A DNA stretch of 38,794 nt. Origin: an uncultured Maribacter sp. (GTDB taxonomy: Bacteria; Bacteroidota; Bacteroidia; Flavobacteriales; Flavobacteriaceae). A model generated the notes under the pieces. The model saw only the letters and a program-made list of their open reading frames with translations. It searched no databases and was not told where the DNA came from. Within the stretch, counting starts at the first letter, position 1; each line of letters opens with the position of its first letter. Location of the stretch: contig CAKZLG010000169.1 of assembly GCA_937125035.1 (NCBI GenBank), positions 1 through 38,794 of the forward strand, in the 5' to 3' direction. Positions 15,487-24,011 of this stretch are shown piece by piece. The translations under genes were made by a program, and so were the position numbers.

Positions 15487-16227
15487 TTAAGCTATGCCTC
15501 TTTCTTTTTGTATGGTCTCATAGGCCTTTTGCACTTCCTTGAATTTTTCCTCGGCCCCCTTTTTTATGGCTTCATCTTGTGTGTTTACCCGATCGGGGTG
15601 GTACTTTTTAGCCATGGCCCTGTAGGCTTTTTTCACTTCGTCATTGGTAGCGGTCTTCTCTATTTCCAGGATCTTGTACGATGTATCCGCAGATTTGATG
15701 AACATGGCCATAATGCTCTCAAAATCCGGGGCCCCCACGCGAAGGTACCCTGCGATCTCCTTTAATTTTTCAATTTCCGGGGCGGTGACCCTACCATCTG
15801 CCTGTGCAATGCCAAAAAGAAAATGGAGCAACTGCAAGCGCACTTCATAACGGGTACGCTGGTTTAAGAAAGCACAGATGCGCTGGGCGGAGATTTCACG
15901 CTTTTTGTTGATTTCATTGAACGTCCGGAAAATGGCATTGGCCTTATCCTTGCCATAAGTGGATACAAAATATTGCCGCACGTAGTCCATTTCTCGTTGG
16001 CTTACCGCCCCATCCGCCTTAATGACAATGGAACAAAGCGAAATAAGGTTCAGCTCAAAATCCGCAGGCGAAACATTGGGCCTGGTAAAATCCGTGAAAA
16101 CGGTTTTTGTGCGGGCCTGATCACCACTTAAAAAACCATCCAACAGGCTACCTGCGAAAAAACCGAGCACCGCGCCCCCTATCCCTCTAATAAAGAAGCC
16201 GATCAAAGCCCCCAACCATTTGATCAT
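15487..16227 (-). CDS. TerB-DnaJ membrane-associated co-chaperone-like protein (DjlA-like)
   Basis: This 246-residue protein has three parts. The N-terminus is glycine-rich and hydrophobic (about residues 5-32, IGFFIRGIGGAVLGFFAGSLLDG), probably a membrane-inserting segment. A TerB-like helical domain follows (about 58-165; two copies of a 'KADGAVSQRE'/'QADGRVTAPE' acidic motif). A C-terminal J domain carries the HPD tripeptide (KKYHPDRV) that stimulates DnaK. This order is that of DjlA. I choose the ATG at 16227 because a good promoter (TTTG-N18-TATCTTTG) lies directly before it, ruling out the in-frame ATG at 16281. It leads a four-gene minus-strand cluster ending at the S41 protease. Confidence 0.92.
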   Translation of the reverse strand: MIKWLGALIGFFIRGIGGAVLGFFAGSLLDGFLSGDQARTKTVFTDFTRPNVSPADFELNLISLCSIVIKADGAVSQREMDYVRQYFVSTYGKDKANAIFRTFNEINKKREISAQRICAFLNQRTRYEVRLQLLHFLFGIAQADGRVTAPEIEKLKEIAGYLRVGAPDFESIMAMFIKSADTSYKILEIEKTATNDEVKKAYRAMAKKYHPDRVNTQDEAIKKGAEEKFKEVQKAYETIQKERGIA

Positions 16228-16246
16228 GTGCACATTTTGATAGCGG

Positions 16247-16276
16247 CAAAGATAAAAGATCATTGGCAAAAGCAAA
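16247..16276 (-). promoter_or_regulatory. Bacteroidota promoter of the TerB-DnaJ/HupE/deaminase/protease cluster
   Basis: On the minus strand TTTG (16276-16273), an 18-base spacer and TATCTTTG (16254-16247) match the -33 TTG/TTTG and -7 TAnnTTTG elements. The expected transcript start is about 10-15 bases before the ATG at 16227. Confidence 0.65.
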
Positions 16277-16322
16277 GGCAAATGAAACGTTAAGGCAGTC
16301 TCTTTTAAATTTACAAAATGGT

Positions 16323-16330
16323 TATCTTTG
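16323..16330 (+). promoter_or_regulatory. -7 promoter element of the bacilliredoxin gene
   Basis: TATCTTTG, a perfect TAnnTTTG, lies 32 bases before the ATG at 16363. It faces away from the minus-strand promoter carrying the identical octamer 68 bases to the left. Confidence 0.6.
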
Positions 16331-16362
16331 TGCTAATGTAATTGTTAATTAAAAAGAAAAGT

Positions 16363-16773
16363 ATGTATCCTGCAGAATTAGTAAAACCCATGAGAGAAGA
16401 TCTGGCATCTGTCGGATTTGAAGAATTATATACCGCAGAAGCTGTTGAAAGCGCCATCAACAAAGAGGGAACCACTCTGGTGGTCGTAAACTCCGTTTGT
16501 GGATGCGCTGCTGCCAACGCCAGGCCAGCTGCCAAAATGAGCTTACAGCACGGCAAAAAACCGGACCATGCCGTTACCGTATTTGCCGGGGTGGACACTG
16601 AGGCGGTCAATGCCGCCAGAAACCTTATGGTGCCCTTTCCCCCTTCATCGCCTTCTATGGCCCTTTTCAAAAATGGGGAACTGGTGCACATGATAGAGCG
16701 GCACCACATTGAAGGAAGACCGGCAGAAATGATAGCCGAAAACCTTACACAAGCCTATGACGAGTTTTGTTGA
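16363..16773 (+). CDS. Bacilliredoxin (BrxA/BrxB, YphP/YqiW family)
   Basis: This 136-residue thioredoxin-fold protein has the CGC active site (Cys46-Gly47-Cys48 in NSVCGCAA) and the family's conserved opening MYPAELVKPMREDL and ending IEGRPAEMIAENL. In Firmicutes these proteins remove bacillithiol from S-bacillithiolated proteins. Several Bacteroidota also carry them, though whether this organism makes bacillithiol cannot be judged from the window. The ATG at 16363 is preferred to the upstream TTG at 16342 because the encoded N-terminus then matches the family. Single-gene unit; a strong terminator follows at 16820. Confidence 0.93.
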   Translation: MYPAELVKPMREDLASVGFEELYTAEAVESAINKEGTTLVVVNSVCGCAAANARPAAKMSLQHGKKPDHAVTVFAGVDTEAVNAARNLMVPFPPSSPSMALFKNGELVHMIERHHIEGRPAEMIAENLTQAYDEFC

Positions 16774-16819
16774 TGCCCACTGAATGCATCTAAATGACGG
16801 GTCATAGATTTATGCGATT

Positions 16820-16850
16820 AAACCACTTCAAATGAAGTGGTTTTTTATTT
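16820..16850 (+). terminator. Intrinsic terminator after the bacilliredoxin gene
   Basis: AAACCACTTC pairs with GAAGTGGTTT (10 bp) around the loop AAAT and runs into TTTTTTATTTTT. The T-run also contains TATTTTTG (16846-16853), a -7-like octamer only five bases before the ATG at 16858, so the acyltransferase mRNA could be almost leaderless. Confidence 0.85.
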
Positions 16851-16857
16851 TTGTAGC

Positions 16858-17595
16858 ATGAAAAAGCTTCTGTCGTACCTCCTAACGCCCGTCTTTTTTG
16901 TGGTTTTTGGCCTGGTACTTATTATTTTTCATCCGGTTTTATGGTCCTTGCACCATTTGTTTGGCTATGCGGGGCTAAAAAGGGGCATTAGCGTACTCAA
17001 CCTTTGCCTTATGCGAACTACCAATATCCTAGGGACCTCCTACAAGTTCAACAAGCCATTTGCCATCCCCGCCCATCGGCCCCTGATCATTGTAACGAAC
17101 CATCAAAGCATGTATGACATTCCGCCCATTATTTGGTATATGAGAAAACACCATCCCAAATTTGTGAGCAAAAAGGAATTGGGCAAGGGCATTCCCAGCG
17201 TTTCCTATAATTTGGTGCATGGCGGCTCCGCATTGATCGACAGGAAAGATGGTAAATCCGCCCTGCGTGAAATTGGCAAACTGGGAAGCTATGTTGAAAA
17301 GCACCACCGTGCAGCGGTCATTTTTCCCGAGGGTACCAGAAGCAGGGATGGCCATCCCAAGCCCTTTAAGCCCATGGGGCTAAAAATGTTGCTGAAGAAG
17401 GCACCGTCTGCCTTAATCATCCCCATCAGCATCAATAATTCATGGAAATTGGTGCGCTATGGTAAATTTCCCATGGGCATAGGGGCCCGCGTAACGTTTG
17501 ATGTACATAGGCCCATGGAAAACACTGGGAATGTGGACACGCTTATCCAAAAAATAGAAACCGCCGTTACCTCTGGCATAAACTCTTTTAAATGA
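16858..17595 (+). CDS. plsC: 1-acyl-sn-glycerol-3-phosphate acyltransferase (PlsC-like)
   Basis: This 245-residue membrane-bound acyltransferase acylates lysophosphatidate in phospholipid synthesis. The N-terminus is hydrophobic (about residues 5-35). The catalytic HX4D motif is NHQSMYD (His82, Asp87), and the acceptor-binding FPEGTRSRDG lies at about 156-165. KFVSKKELGKG and IPISINNSW are further family blocks. The ATG at 16858 is used rather than a frame opening at 16837, which falls inside the terminator hairpin. Its stop overlaps the next start by four bases (ATGA), so it is coupled to the HD hydrolase. Confidence 0.93.
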   Translation: MKKLLSYLLTPVFFVVFGLVLIIFHPVLWSLHHLFGYAGLKRGISVLNLCLMRTTNILGTSYKFNKPFAIPAHRPLIIVTNHQSMYDIPPIIWYMRKHHPKFVSKKELGKGIPSVSYNLVHGGSALIDRKDGKSALREIGKLGSYVEKHHRAAVIFPEGTRSRDGHPKPFKPMGLKMLLKKAPSALIIPISINNSWKLVRYGKFPMGIGARVTFDVHRPMENTGNVDTLIQKIETAVTSGINSFK

Positions 17596-18278
17596 CCGAT
17601 GCCGAACTGGTTGAAGAGACCATTGCCTTTGTAAAGGAAACCTTGGCCCATGCGGAAGGGGGCCATGATTGGTTCCATATTCAACGGGTGTTCAACAATA
17701 CCATACTGATCGCCAAATCTGAAGATGTGGACATATTGGTGGTAAGTCTTGCGGCCCTTCTTCATGACATTGCCGACTCAAAATTCCATAACGGCGACGA
17801 AACAGTGGGGCCCAAAATGGCCAAGGAATTTTTAAGTGCCCTGCAAGTGCCAAAAAAAACGATACGGCACGTGGTGAAGATCATTGAAAACATCTCTTAC
17901 AAAACCAGTCTCCCAGAAAAAGGAAAGCAAAGAAAGAAGTTCACCTCCCCAGAACTGGCCGTTGTTCAAGATGCGGACCGCTTGGATGCCATGGGCGCCA
18001 TTGGCATTGCAAGAGCCTTTAATTATGGTGGGTTTAAAAACAGGGCCATGCACGATCCCGCCATTCCTCCCAATTTAAAAATGTCAAAGGGGGAGTATAA
18101 AAAGGCCAACGGCCCCACCATCAACCATTTTTATGAAAAACTACTGCTGTTAAAGGATAAAATGAACACCCCTACGGGCAAGGAACTCGCCGAAGAGCGC
18201 CATCAATACATGCTTGACTTTCTACAACAGTTCTTCAAGGAGTGGAACCCGCTGGCCCAAAAAAATCCCCTGAAATAG
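17592..18278 (+). CDS. HD-domain phosphohydrolase (YedJ-like)
   Basis: This 228-residue protein has the metal-binding pattern of cytoplasmic HD hydrolases: HDWFHIQRV (His25/His29), LLHDIAD (His58-Asp59) and DADRLDAMGAIGIAR (Asp127-Asp132 region). It resembles the small stand-alone YedJ/YpgQ-type proteins, which hydrolyse nucleotides or other phosphoesters. The substrate here is unknown. Its start overlaps the plsC-like stop by four bases. A hairpin terminator follows the stop. Confidence 0.9.
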   Translation: MTDAELVEETIAFVKETLAHAEGGHDWFHIQRVFNNTILIAKSEDVDILVVSLAALLHDIADSKFHNGDETVGPKMAKEFLSALQVPKKTIRHVVKIIENISYKTSLPEKGKQRKKFTSPELAVVQDADRLDAMGAIGIARAFNYGGFKNRAMHDPAIPPNLKMSKGEYKKANGPTINHFYEKLLLLKDKMNTPTGKELAEERHQYMLDFLQQFFKEWNPLAQKNPLK

Positions 18279-18281
18279 AAA

Positions 18282-18314
18282 ACCCGTTGGCGTTGAGCAG
18301 TAACGGCAACGGGT
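18282..18314. terminator. Hairpin between convergent HD-hydrolase and glycosyltransferase genes
   Basis: ACCCGTTG-G-CGTT pairs with AACG-G-CAACGGGT around a 7-base loop (12 paired bases with one internal G/G mismatch). It sits between converging genes, with no long T-run on either side, so it is a likely but not classical terminator. Confidence 0.6.
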
Positions 18315-18340
18315 CATATACCTAACATGGCCCAAAGGCC

Positions 18341-19756
18341 CTATTTCTTTTCAGGAAGGCCCCTTGTCAACCAACCACGTCTATTGGCCGTAGCAATGGC
18401 GTAGGGGGTAATCCAGAATAATCCAAAGGTATAAAGGATACTGTAGGAATAGGCCCAAAAAGATTCCGAAACATCATATCGCTTCGCATAGAACAACACC
18501 GGAAAGGTAGACAGCACCAAAATACTGGCCAGGGTGGAACTAATGAACAATAATGGATGGCTAAGCACAAAGAAAAGCATGAACACCAAAAAGGGATAGC
18601 TCATAATGATTTTTGAGAACTGGCTGAGGAACAAGAGCCTTGTGCCCATTTTTGAACCTTGCCTAAAGTTTTTGAACACGTATTTAGACATCTCAATGTT
18701 CTCCCTTACGTTACTGCGCCCCCACCTAATGAACATTTTGTAGAGCCCTTTGTAATGCTCCGGCACATTGGTATAGGCGTAGGCATTTCTTTGAAAAAGC
18801 ACATGATAGCCCTGTTTTAAGATCATGTTGGTCATGGCGCGGTCCTCACCAATATCAGATGGCTGGCCCATGAACGTCTGGTTGATCCAGTCCGGCAAAC
18901 AGGCAAAGACCGCTTCTCTCCGGTAGGCCGCCAAAGCACCAGGGGTGCAGAGTACGGAGTTCAAACTGCTTTCCGCAGAGCGCACAAATTCAAAACTGAG
19001 CACAAAGCTTACGTCCAACATTTTGGGCAATAGCGCCTTTTTATTGTTGAGTACCCGTATGTTTCCCGCAACGGCACCGCAATTTTCATTGGTCACGAAC
19101 GGACTCACCAAATTGCGCAGTGTATCTTTTTTTACAATGGAGTCACTGTCCACCGTTACGAACACCTCCCCCGTACCTTCATTGAAGCCACGGTACAGCG
19201 CATGGCGCTTGCCCATGTTCTTGGGCTGTTGGCAAATGGAGACGCGTTCCCCTAATTCCCTTTTGGCCTCTTGCATCCATTTCCAGGTATCATCCTTACT
19301 GCCATCGTCTATGGACAATAATTGTAATTTCTCCGCTGGATAGTCACTTTCGGCCAAACTCATCAACGTGGCCCACACTTGCTTGCCTTCATTATAGGCA
19401 GGTACAATGACGGTAACAGCGGGCAGCTCTTCATCCAAGACCGAAGCTATGGGCCTATAGACAAAATAACGCACCAAAGTGTACAGAAAGAATAAGGCCT
19501 TATAAACGAATAAGGCCGTGGCAATGGCCATAAAAATCAGTCCGATCATGCTGCTTTTTCGGTCTGCACGGAACTGTGTAAAATCACTCTGCAAGATATA
19601 GACCATGTACGCAGCTCCCACCATGAGTACAAAAGTGCTGCCAAGCACAAAAATGCCCCAGGCATCTGCGGTTTCAAAAAATCGTTTCAGTATGTTGATG
19701 GGCCCTTTTTTTGCCAAAGGGCGGGCAAGGAGCTTTGGCTCATGACTCTTTTTCAT
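18341..19756 (-). CDS. Membrane glycosyltransferase family 2 (processive synthase-like)
   Basis: This 471-residue protein has two N-terminal membrane spans (about 33-54 and 70-95), a GT-A catalytic domain and about three C-terminal spans (about 370-460). The catalytic motifs are PAYNEG (119-124), Asp150-Asp152 (IDDGS), the DSD at 203-205, and Glu304-Asp305 (GEDRAM), the presumed base. The membrane-proximal motif is FIRWGRS (Arg344-Trp345). The usual Gln of QxxRW is replaced by Met341. The layout is that of NodC, hyaluronan or PgaC-like synthases, which polymerise and export sugars. The product is unknown. Monocistronic; the divergent neighbour is a Tat-exported Gfo/Idh/MocA protein. Confidence 0.92.
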   Translation of the reverse strand: MKKSHEPKLLARPLAKKGPINILKRFFETADAWGIFVLGSTFVLMVGAAYMVYILQSDFTQFRADRKSSMIGLIFMAIATALFVYKALFFLYTLVRYFVYRPIASVLDEELPAVTVIVPAYNEGKQVWATLMSLAESDYPAEKLQLLSIDDGSKDDTWKWMQEAKRELGERVSICQQPKNMGKRHALYRGFNEGTGEVFVTVDSDSIVKKDTLRNLVSPFVTNENCGAVAGNIRVLNNKKALLPKMLDVSFVLSFEFVRSAESSLNSVLCTPGALAAYRREAVFACLPDWINQTFMGQPSDIGEDRAMTNMILKQGYHVLFQRNAYAYTNVPEHYKGLYKMFIRWGRSNVRENIEMSKYVFKNFRQGSKMGTRLLFLSQFSKIIMSYPFLVFMLFFVLSHPLLFISSTLASILVLSTFPVLFYAKRYDVSESFWAYSYSILYTFGLFWITPYAIATANRRGWLTRGLPEKK

Positions 19757-19863
19757 TTTCTGTAGTGTATTTGCGTAATATGTGTTCAGGGGTTATACGT
19801 AGCAATGGAAGCGTTGGACGTGTATTTCTCAATTATTTAACACGCCTAGCATTGATTTAACTA

Positions 19864-19871
19864 TAGCTTTG
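19864..19871 (+). promoter_or_regulatory. Candidate -7 element upstream of the Gfo/Idh/MocA gene
   Basis: TAGCTTTG matches TAnnTTTG and lies 70 bases before the ATG at 19942, in the 185-base divergent gap. No -33 TTG is found at the normal spacing. Confidence 0.4.
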
Positions 19872-19941
19872 CCACCTAAACGACACCAAAAAAGTAAATT
19901 CCCTATTTTTTGTAACTTTCCAATTCAGTTTAAAAAACCAG

Positions 19942-21378
19942 ATGCACTCCATGAAAAGAAGAAAATTTATCAAGAATGCCACCGTGGCGTCAACCGCTTT
20001 TTCCATTGTGCCCAGTTTTGTGCTCGGCAAACAGCATACCCCGCCCAGTGATACCCTATATATGGCTGCCTTTGGTGTGGGGGGGCGTGGGGGCGGGGTT
20101 ATTCGCGGCCTACACGAAACGCAAAAAGTGAAGTTCGTGGCCCTCTGCGATGTGGACGAGCGCCGGGCAGCAGAAACCTTTGCGGCCTACCCTGCGGCCA
20201 AACGGTACAAAGACTTTAGGACCGTTTATGACAAACACCTCAATGAAATCGATGCCATTATGGTGGCCACTCCAGACCATACCCATGCCCCTATAGCCCT
20301 GCCCTTTATGCAGGCCAAGAAACATGCGTACGTGGAAAAGCCACTGACCCATAACATCAACGAGGCCCGTACCATGACCCAAGTGGCAAAACAAAACGGC
20401 ATTGTGACCCAAATGGGCAACCAAGGCGCCTCCAGTGATGGCAGCCGGGAAGCCAAGGAATGGATCCAGTCTGGGGTCATTGGCAAAGTATACAAGGTGG
20501 ATTGTTGGACCAATAGACCGGTTTGGCCGCAAGGGGTGCCCGTACCCAAGGGAAAAGATCGGATTCCCAAGGAACTGGATTGGGACCTTTGGTTGGGTCC
20601 TGCGGAAATGCGTGATTATAACAATGCCTACCTGCCCTTTAAATGGAGGGGATTCTGGGATTTTGGTACCGGGGCCCTAGGAGATATGGGCTGTCATATC
20701 ATGGAAACCCCCTTTGGGGTCCTAGATCTGGGGTATCCCACGGAGGCCGAAGCCAGTTGCACCACCAATTGGGTGGGCGATTTCGTGGAAGCGGATTACA
20801 GCGAGTCCTGCCCCGCAAGTAGCATTGTGCGCTTAAAGTTCAATACAGAGGAACATGGGGACATTGCACTGAATTGGTATGATGGCGGACTCCTGCCTGA
20901 TCTGCCAGATGAGCTCAAAGATGGGGAGACCATTGGCGATGCCGGGGGCGGGAGTATATTTTACGGCACTAGGGGCATCTTGGTCTGTGACACCTATTCC
21001 AGAAATGCCCGCTTGCTCCCTTCCAGTACCATGAAATTGTTGACCCCACCAGAACCGTACCTAAAACGAATTGAGGGTGATACGGGCGGCCATCAGAAAA
21101 ACTTTGTGGAAGGCTGCCTCAACGGGGTGGAAACCTCCTCTGCCTTTGAACGGTCGGGCCCCTTGACCGAAGCCGTACTCATGGGGAACCTCGCCATCAA
21201 GGCCTTCCAGTACAAACAATTGAAAGCCGGTAAAAAACTGGGCGATTGGGATCCATTTGAATATCCAGGCAGGCGCAAGATCCTCTGGGACGGCGATAAC
21301 ATGAAGGTCACCAATTGGGACTTGGCCAATGAATGGGTCAAAGGCAATTACCGCAAAGGTTGGGAGCTCAGCGTATGA
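19942..21378 (+). CDS. Tat-exported Gfo/Idh/MocA-family oxidoreductase
   Basis: This 478-residue NAD(P)-type sugar oxidoreductase starts with a twin-arginine signal (KRRKFIKNATVAS, residues 5-17; an ATG at 19951 is an alternative start). The Rossmann motif is GVGGRGGG (about 45-52), the conserved EKP is at 132-134, and the likely catalytic histidine is His252 in GDMGCHIMETPF. Exported members of this family with a tightly held NAD include GH109-type glycosidases and other periplasmic sugar-modifying enzymes. The exact reaction is not readable here. It has its own strong terminator at 21400. It is the third twin-arginine sugar-enzyme gene in the window, after those at 1168 and 1925. Confidence 0.92.
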   Translation: MHSMKRRKFIKNATVASTAFSIVPSFVLGKQHTPPSDTLYMAAFGVGGRGGGVIRGLHETQKVKFVALCDVDERRAAETFAAYPAAKRYKDFRTVYDKHLNEIDAIMVATPDHTHAPIALPFMQAKKHAYVEKPLTHNINEARTMTQVAKQNGIVTQMGNQGASSDGSREAKEWIQSGVIGKVYKVDCWTNRPVWPQGVPVPKGKDRIPKELDWDLWLGPAEMRDYNNAYLPFKWRGFWDFGTGALGDMGCHIMETPFGVLDLGYPTEAEASCTTNWVGDFVEADYSESCPASSIVRLKFNTEEHGDIALNWYDGGLLPDLPDELKDGETIGDAGGGSIFYGTRGILVCDTYSRNARLLPSSTMKLLTPPEPYLKRIEGDTGGHQKNFVEGCLNGVETSSAFERSGPLTEAVLMGNLAIKAFQYKQLKAGKKLGDWDPFEYPGRRKILWDGDNMKVTNWDLANEWVKGNYRKGWELSV

Positions 21379-21399
21379 TCCAAGTACAGTTTTTATAGT

Positions 21400-21426
21400 A
21401 AAAGCGCACCTTTTGGTGCGCTTTTT
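21400..21426 (+). terminator. Intrinsic terminator after the Gfo/Idh/MocA gene
   Basis: AAAAGCGCACC pairs with GGTGCGCTTTT around the loop TTTT and ends in a T-run, 22 bases after the stop codon. Confidence 0.9.
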
Positions 21427-21595
21427 CATGTTGCCCGGGCCAGAACACATCCATTTGCCCAGCTTACCAAAGCTTCATGCGTTTCATTTATGTAATGGAT
21501 TGTTTTTGTATCTTACTCCCGTGTGTTCCTCCCTTACTCACAGAGATAAAAAGAGGGTAATGAAAACCAACCATTGAAAACTAAAACAACCCCAT

Positions 21596-23323
21596 ATGCA
21601 CCTTAAAAAAATCCAACTGTGGGCCGTATCCTTGCTATGGCTGCTTGGCGTGGCCTGCACCACAGACGAAGTCCCCAGCGCTACCGTGATCCTACATGGC
21701 GGACCTATTTATACCGTAGACAGCACGCAGGCCATGGTGGAGGCCGTGGCCACTAAAGACCATAAGATCCTCTTTGCAGGTAGCCTTGCAGAGGCGGAAA
21801 AATACAAGACCGAGGAAACCACGATGATTGACTTGGAAGGCAAGACCATGACCCCGGGCCTCATTGAGGGCCACGGCCATTTTATGGGCCTTGGGTACAA
21901 TGAACTCAATTTGGACCTGATGTCCACCACTAGTTACCAAGAGATTGTGGATGCCGTTGCCGAAGCCGTCCAAAAAGCCGCTCCTGGGGAATGGATCACC
22001 GGCCGTGGATGGCACCAGAGCAAGTGGACCACCATGCCAGAGGTTACGGTGAACGGATTTCAAACGCATGATCTTTTAAGCGCAATATCACCAGATAACC
22101 CTGTGTTCTTGAGACATGCCAGTGGCCATGCCGGTTTTGCCAATGCCAAGGCCATGGAGATCGCCGGCCTACAACTGGTGGCCAAGGAAGGTATTGACGC
22201 CATGGAGGTAGAGGGTGGGGAAGTCATGCGGGATGGTATGGGCCTGCCCACGGGCATCTTCAATGAACGCGCTATGGGCCTCATTACAAAGCACATTCCA
22301 GAGACCACGCCAGAAAAAGATACCAAGGCTTTTGAACTTGCCGTGGCGGCCTGCCACCGGAATGGTATTACGGGCTTCCATGATGCGGGCATAGGACGGG
22401 AAACCATCGCCCTATATCAAAAAATGAAGCAGGAAGACAAGATGAAGATACGGATGTATGCCATGCTCACGGGGTGGGACAAGGAACTCCTGCAAGAATG
22501 GTACGTTCAAGGGCCCATGATAGATTCCCTGGCCTTGTTCACCATCCGCTCTGTAAAATTGAACTGTGATGGGGCCTTGGGGTCCCGTGGGGCCTGGTTG
22601 TTGGAGGAATATACGGACCGGCCCGGCCATTTTGGCCATGAGACCCTGCCCATGGAATTTGTGAAGGAAACCGCGCTCAACGGGTTGGAGCATGGTTTTC
22701 AAGTTTGTGCCCATGCCATAGGCGATCGGGCCAACCGCGAGATATTGGACCGTTATGAGGCCGCCTTTACCGAAACCCCGGCAGCCACCAAAGACCACCG
22801 TTACCGCATTGAGCACGCACAGCACCTGCACCCAGAGGATATTCCCCGGTTTGCCCAGCTTGGGGTCATCCCCGCCATGCAGGCCGTACATATGTCCTCA
22901 GACAGACCATGGGCCATAGACCGTTTGGGGGAACAGCGCATTAAGGAAGGTGCCTATATGTGGCAGGCCTTGTTGAAAACAGGAATCCCCATTGTGAACG
23001 GTACGGATGTGCCCGTAGAGCCCTTGGATCCCATAGCCAGCTTTTATGCGAGCGTAAGCCGCAAAACGCTTCAGGGCACGCCCGAGGAAGGATACGAGCC
23101 CGAACAAAAAATGACGCGTGAGCAAGCGCTGCGTTCCTACACCTTGGATGCCGCTTATGGCGCCTTTGAAGAGGACATCAAAGGTTCCATTACCCCGGGC
23201 AAGTTGGCCGATTTCACCATTTATGACCAGGATTTAATGACCGTTCCGGAGAACGAACTCTTGGACACTACAATCGCTATGACCATTTTTAATGGGAAGA
23301 TTGTGTATACGAAACCCGAATAA
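21596..23323 (+). CDS. Amidohydrolase family lipoprotein (YtcJ-like, Amidohydro_3)
   Basis: This 575-residue metal-dependent hydrolase has an N-terminal lipoprotein-type signal peptide ending in GVAC (Cys21), so it is probably membrane-anchored outside the cytoplasm. Metal-site motifs are His93/His95 (EGHGHFMG), NCDGALGSRGA, CAHAIGDRAN, RIEHAQH and NGTDVPVEPLDP near the C-terminus, in the order of YtcJ/Amidohydro_3 proteins. The natural substrate of this group is mostly unknown. It follows a terminator and a 170-base leader, so it is transcribed separately from the upstream oxidoreductase. Confidence 0.92.
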   Translation: MHLKKIQLWAVSLLWLLGVACTTDEVPSATVILHGGPIYTVDSTQAMVEAVATKDHKILFAGSLAEAEKYKTEETTMIDLEGKTMTPGLIEGHGHFMGLGYNELNLDLMSTTSYQEIVDAVAEAVQKAAPGEWITGRGWHQSKWTTMPEVTVNGFQTHDLLSAISPDNPVFLRHASGHAGFANAKAMEIAGLQLVAKEGIDAMEVEGGEVMRDGMGLPTGIFNERAMGLITKHIPETTPEKDTKAFELAVAACHRNGITGFHDAGIGRETIALYQKMKQEDKMKIRMYAMLTGWDKELLQEWYVQGPMIDSLALFTIRSVKLNCDGALGSRGAWLLEEYTDRPGHFGHETLPMEFVKETALNGLEHGFQVCAHAIGDRANREILDRYEAAFTETPAATKDHRYRIEHAQHLHPEDIPRFAQLGVIPAMQAVHMSSDRPWAIDRLGEQRIKEGAYMWQALLKTGIPIVNGTDVPVEPLDPIASFYASVSRKTLQGTPEEGYEPEQKMTREQALRSYTLDAAYGAFEEDIKGSITPGKLADFTIYDQDLMTVPENELLDTTIAMTIFNGKIVYTKPE

Positions 23324-23434
23324 ATCAAAGCCTAGGCGCAGAACCACCGTAAAGACCAACAGCCCAGTAACCTTAAACCCCAATAGCTGTCAGACGCGCT
23401 GCAGCAATGGATATGCTAAGTGATTCTCAGAAAC

Positions 23435-23442
23435 TACCTTTG
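23435..23442 (+). promoter_or_regulatory. Candidate -7 element upstream of the NTF2-like gene
   Basis: TACCTTTG matches TAnnTTTG, 51 bases before the ATG at 23494, inside the otherwise unremarkable 170-base gap after the amidohydrolase. Confidence 0.4.
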
Positions 23443-23493
23443 GCAATGAAGTAAAGAACGTTAACCGCATATTAGCGAAAGGTATGGTTGCTG

Positions 23494-23994
23494 ATGGAAA
23501 TTACAAAGTTGTTGGCTATAGGGTTTTTCACCCTGCTCTGTAAAGAGTGCTGTGCGAAGTTTGCCCCGAGTACTCGGGGTACCGCCATAAGTTTTGGGCA
23601 AACAAATACAGATAAAGAGGCCATCAAGTCCCTATTGCAAAAAGAAGCGGACACTTGGCGATCTGGGGATATTGAAGCACATGCCGCCTGTTGGACCCTA
23701 CGGCCTTACAGCCGCATTATCGTATCCACCCAACAGGGAGGTGCCATTGATGTTCCGCCGGAAATCATGCTCAAACCACCGGCTGCCATGGTGGGCCAAG
23801 GGGGTAAAGCCATTCTCAGTAATTTTAATATGAGCATCAACGGAGATCATGCTTGGGTAAGCCACGATGAAAAATCCATTTCCAAAGATGGCACGGCAAA
23901 CTTTTCCTACGAGTTTCGGTTTTTGGAAAAGGAGGCTGGGGAATGGAAATTGGTGGGGCAATCCATACACCCCTACATTCCAAAAAACCAATAA
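23494..23994 (+). CDS. Exported NTF2/SnoaL-like (DUF4440-type) protein
   Basis: This 166-residue protein has a hydrophobic N-terminus (about residues 4-15) with cysteines after it (CKECCAKF), probably an export signal. A cystatin-like alpha+beta fold of the NTF2/SnoaL group follows. The motif DTDKEAIKSLLQKEADTWRSGD-like helix, AHAACW, AWVSHDEKS and EFRFLEKEAGEWKLVGQSIHPY are characteristic of DUF4440 relatives. Such proteins bind small ligands or act as small hydrolases/isomerases; no function can be assigned. The ATG at 23494 is preferred over a TTG two codons earlier. Its stop lies 17 bases from the convergent oxygenase gene, with no hairpin between. Confidence 0.75.
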   Translation: MEITKLLAIGFFTLLCKECCAKFAPSTRGTAISFGQTNTDKEAIKSLLQKEADTWRSGDIEAHAACWTLRPYSRIIVSTQQGGAIDVPPEIMLKPPAAMVGQGGKAILSNFNMSINGDHAWVSHDEKSISKDGTANFSYEFRFLEKEAGEWKLVGQSIHPYIPKNQ

Positions 23995-24011
23995 AACAAT
24001 GAAGAGCCCCG

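Noticed and set aside
16228-16281. N-terminal extension of the TerB-DnaJ gene to 16281
   Set aside because: It would place the start upstream of the TTTG-N18-TATCTTTG promoter; the 16227 start gives a DjlA-like N-terminus.
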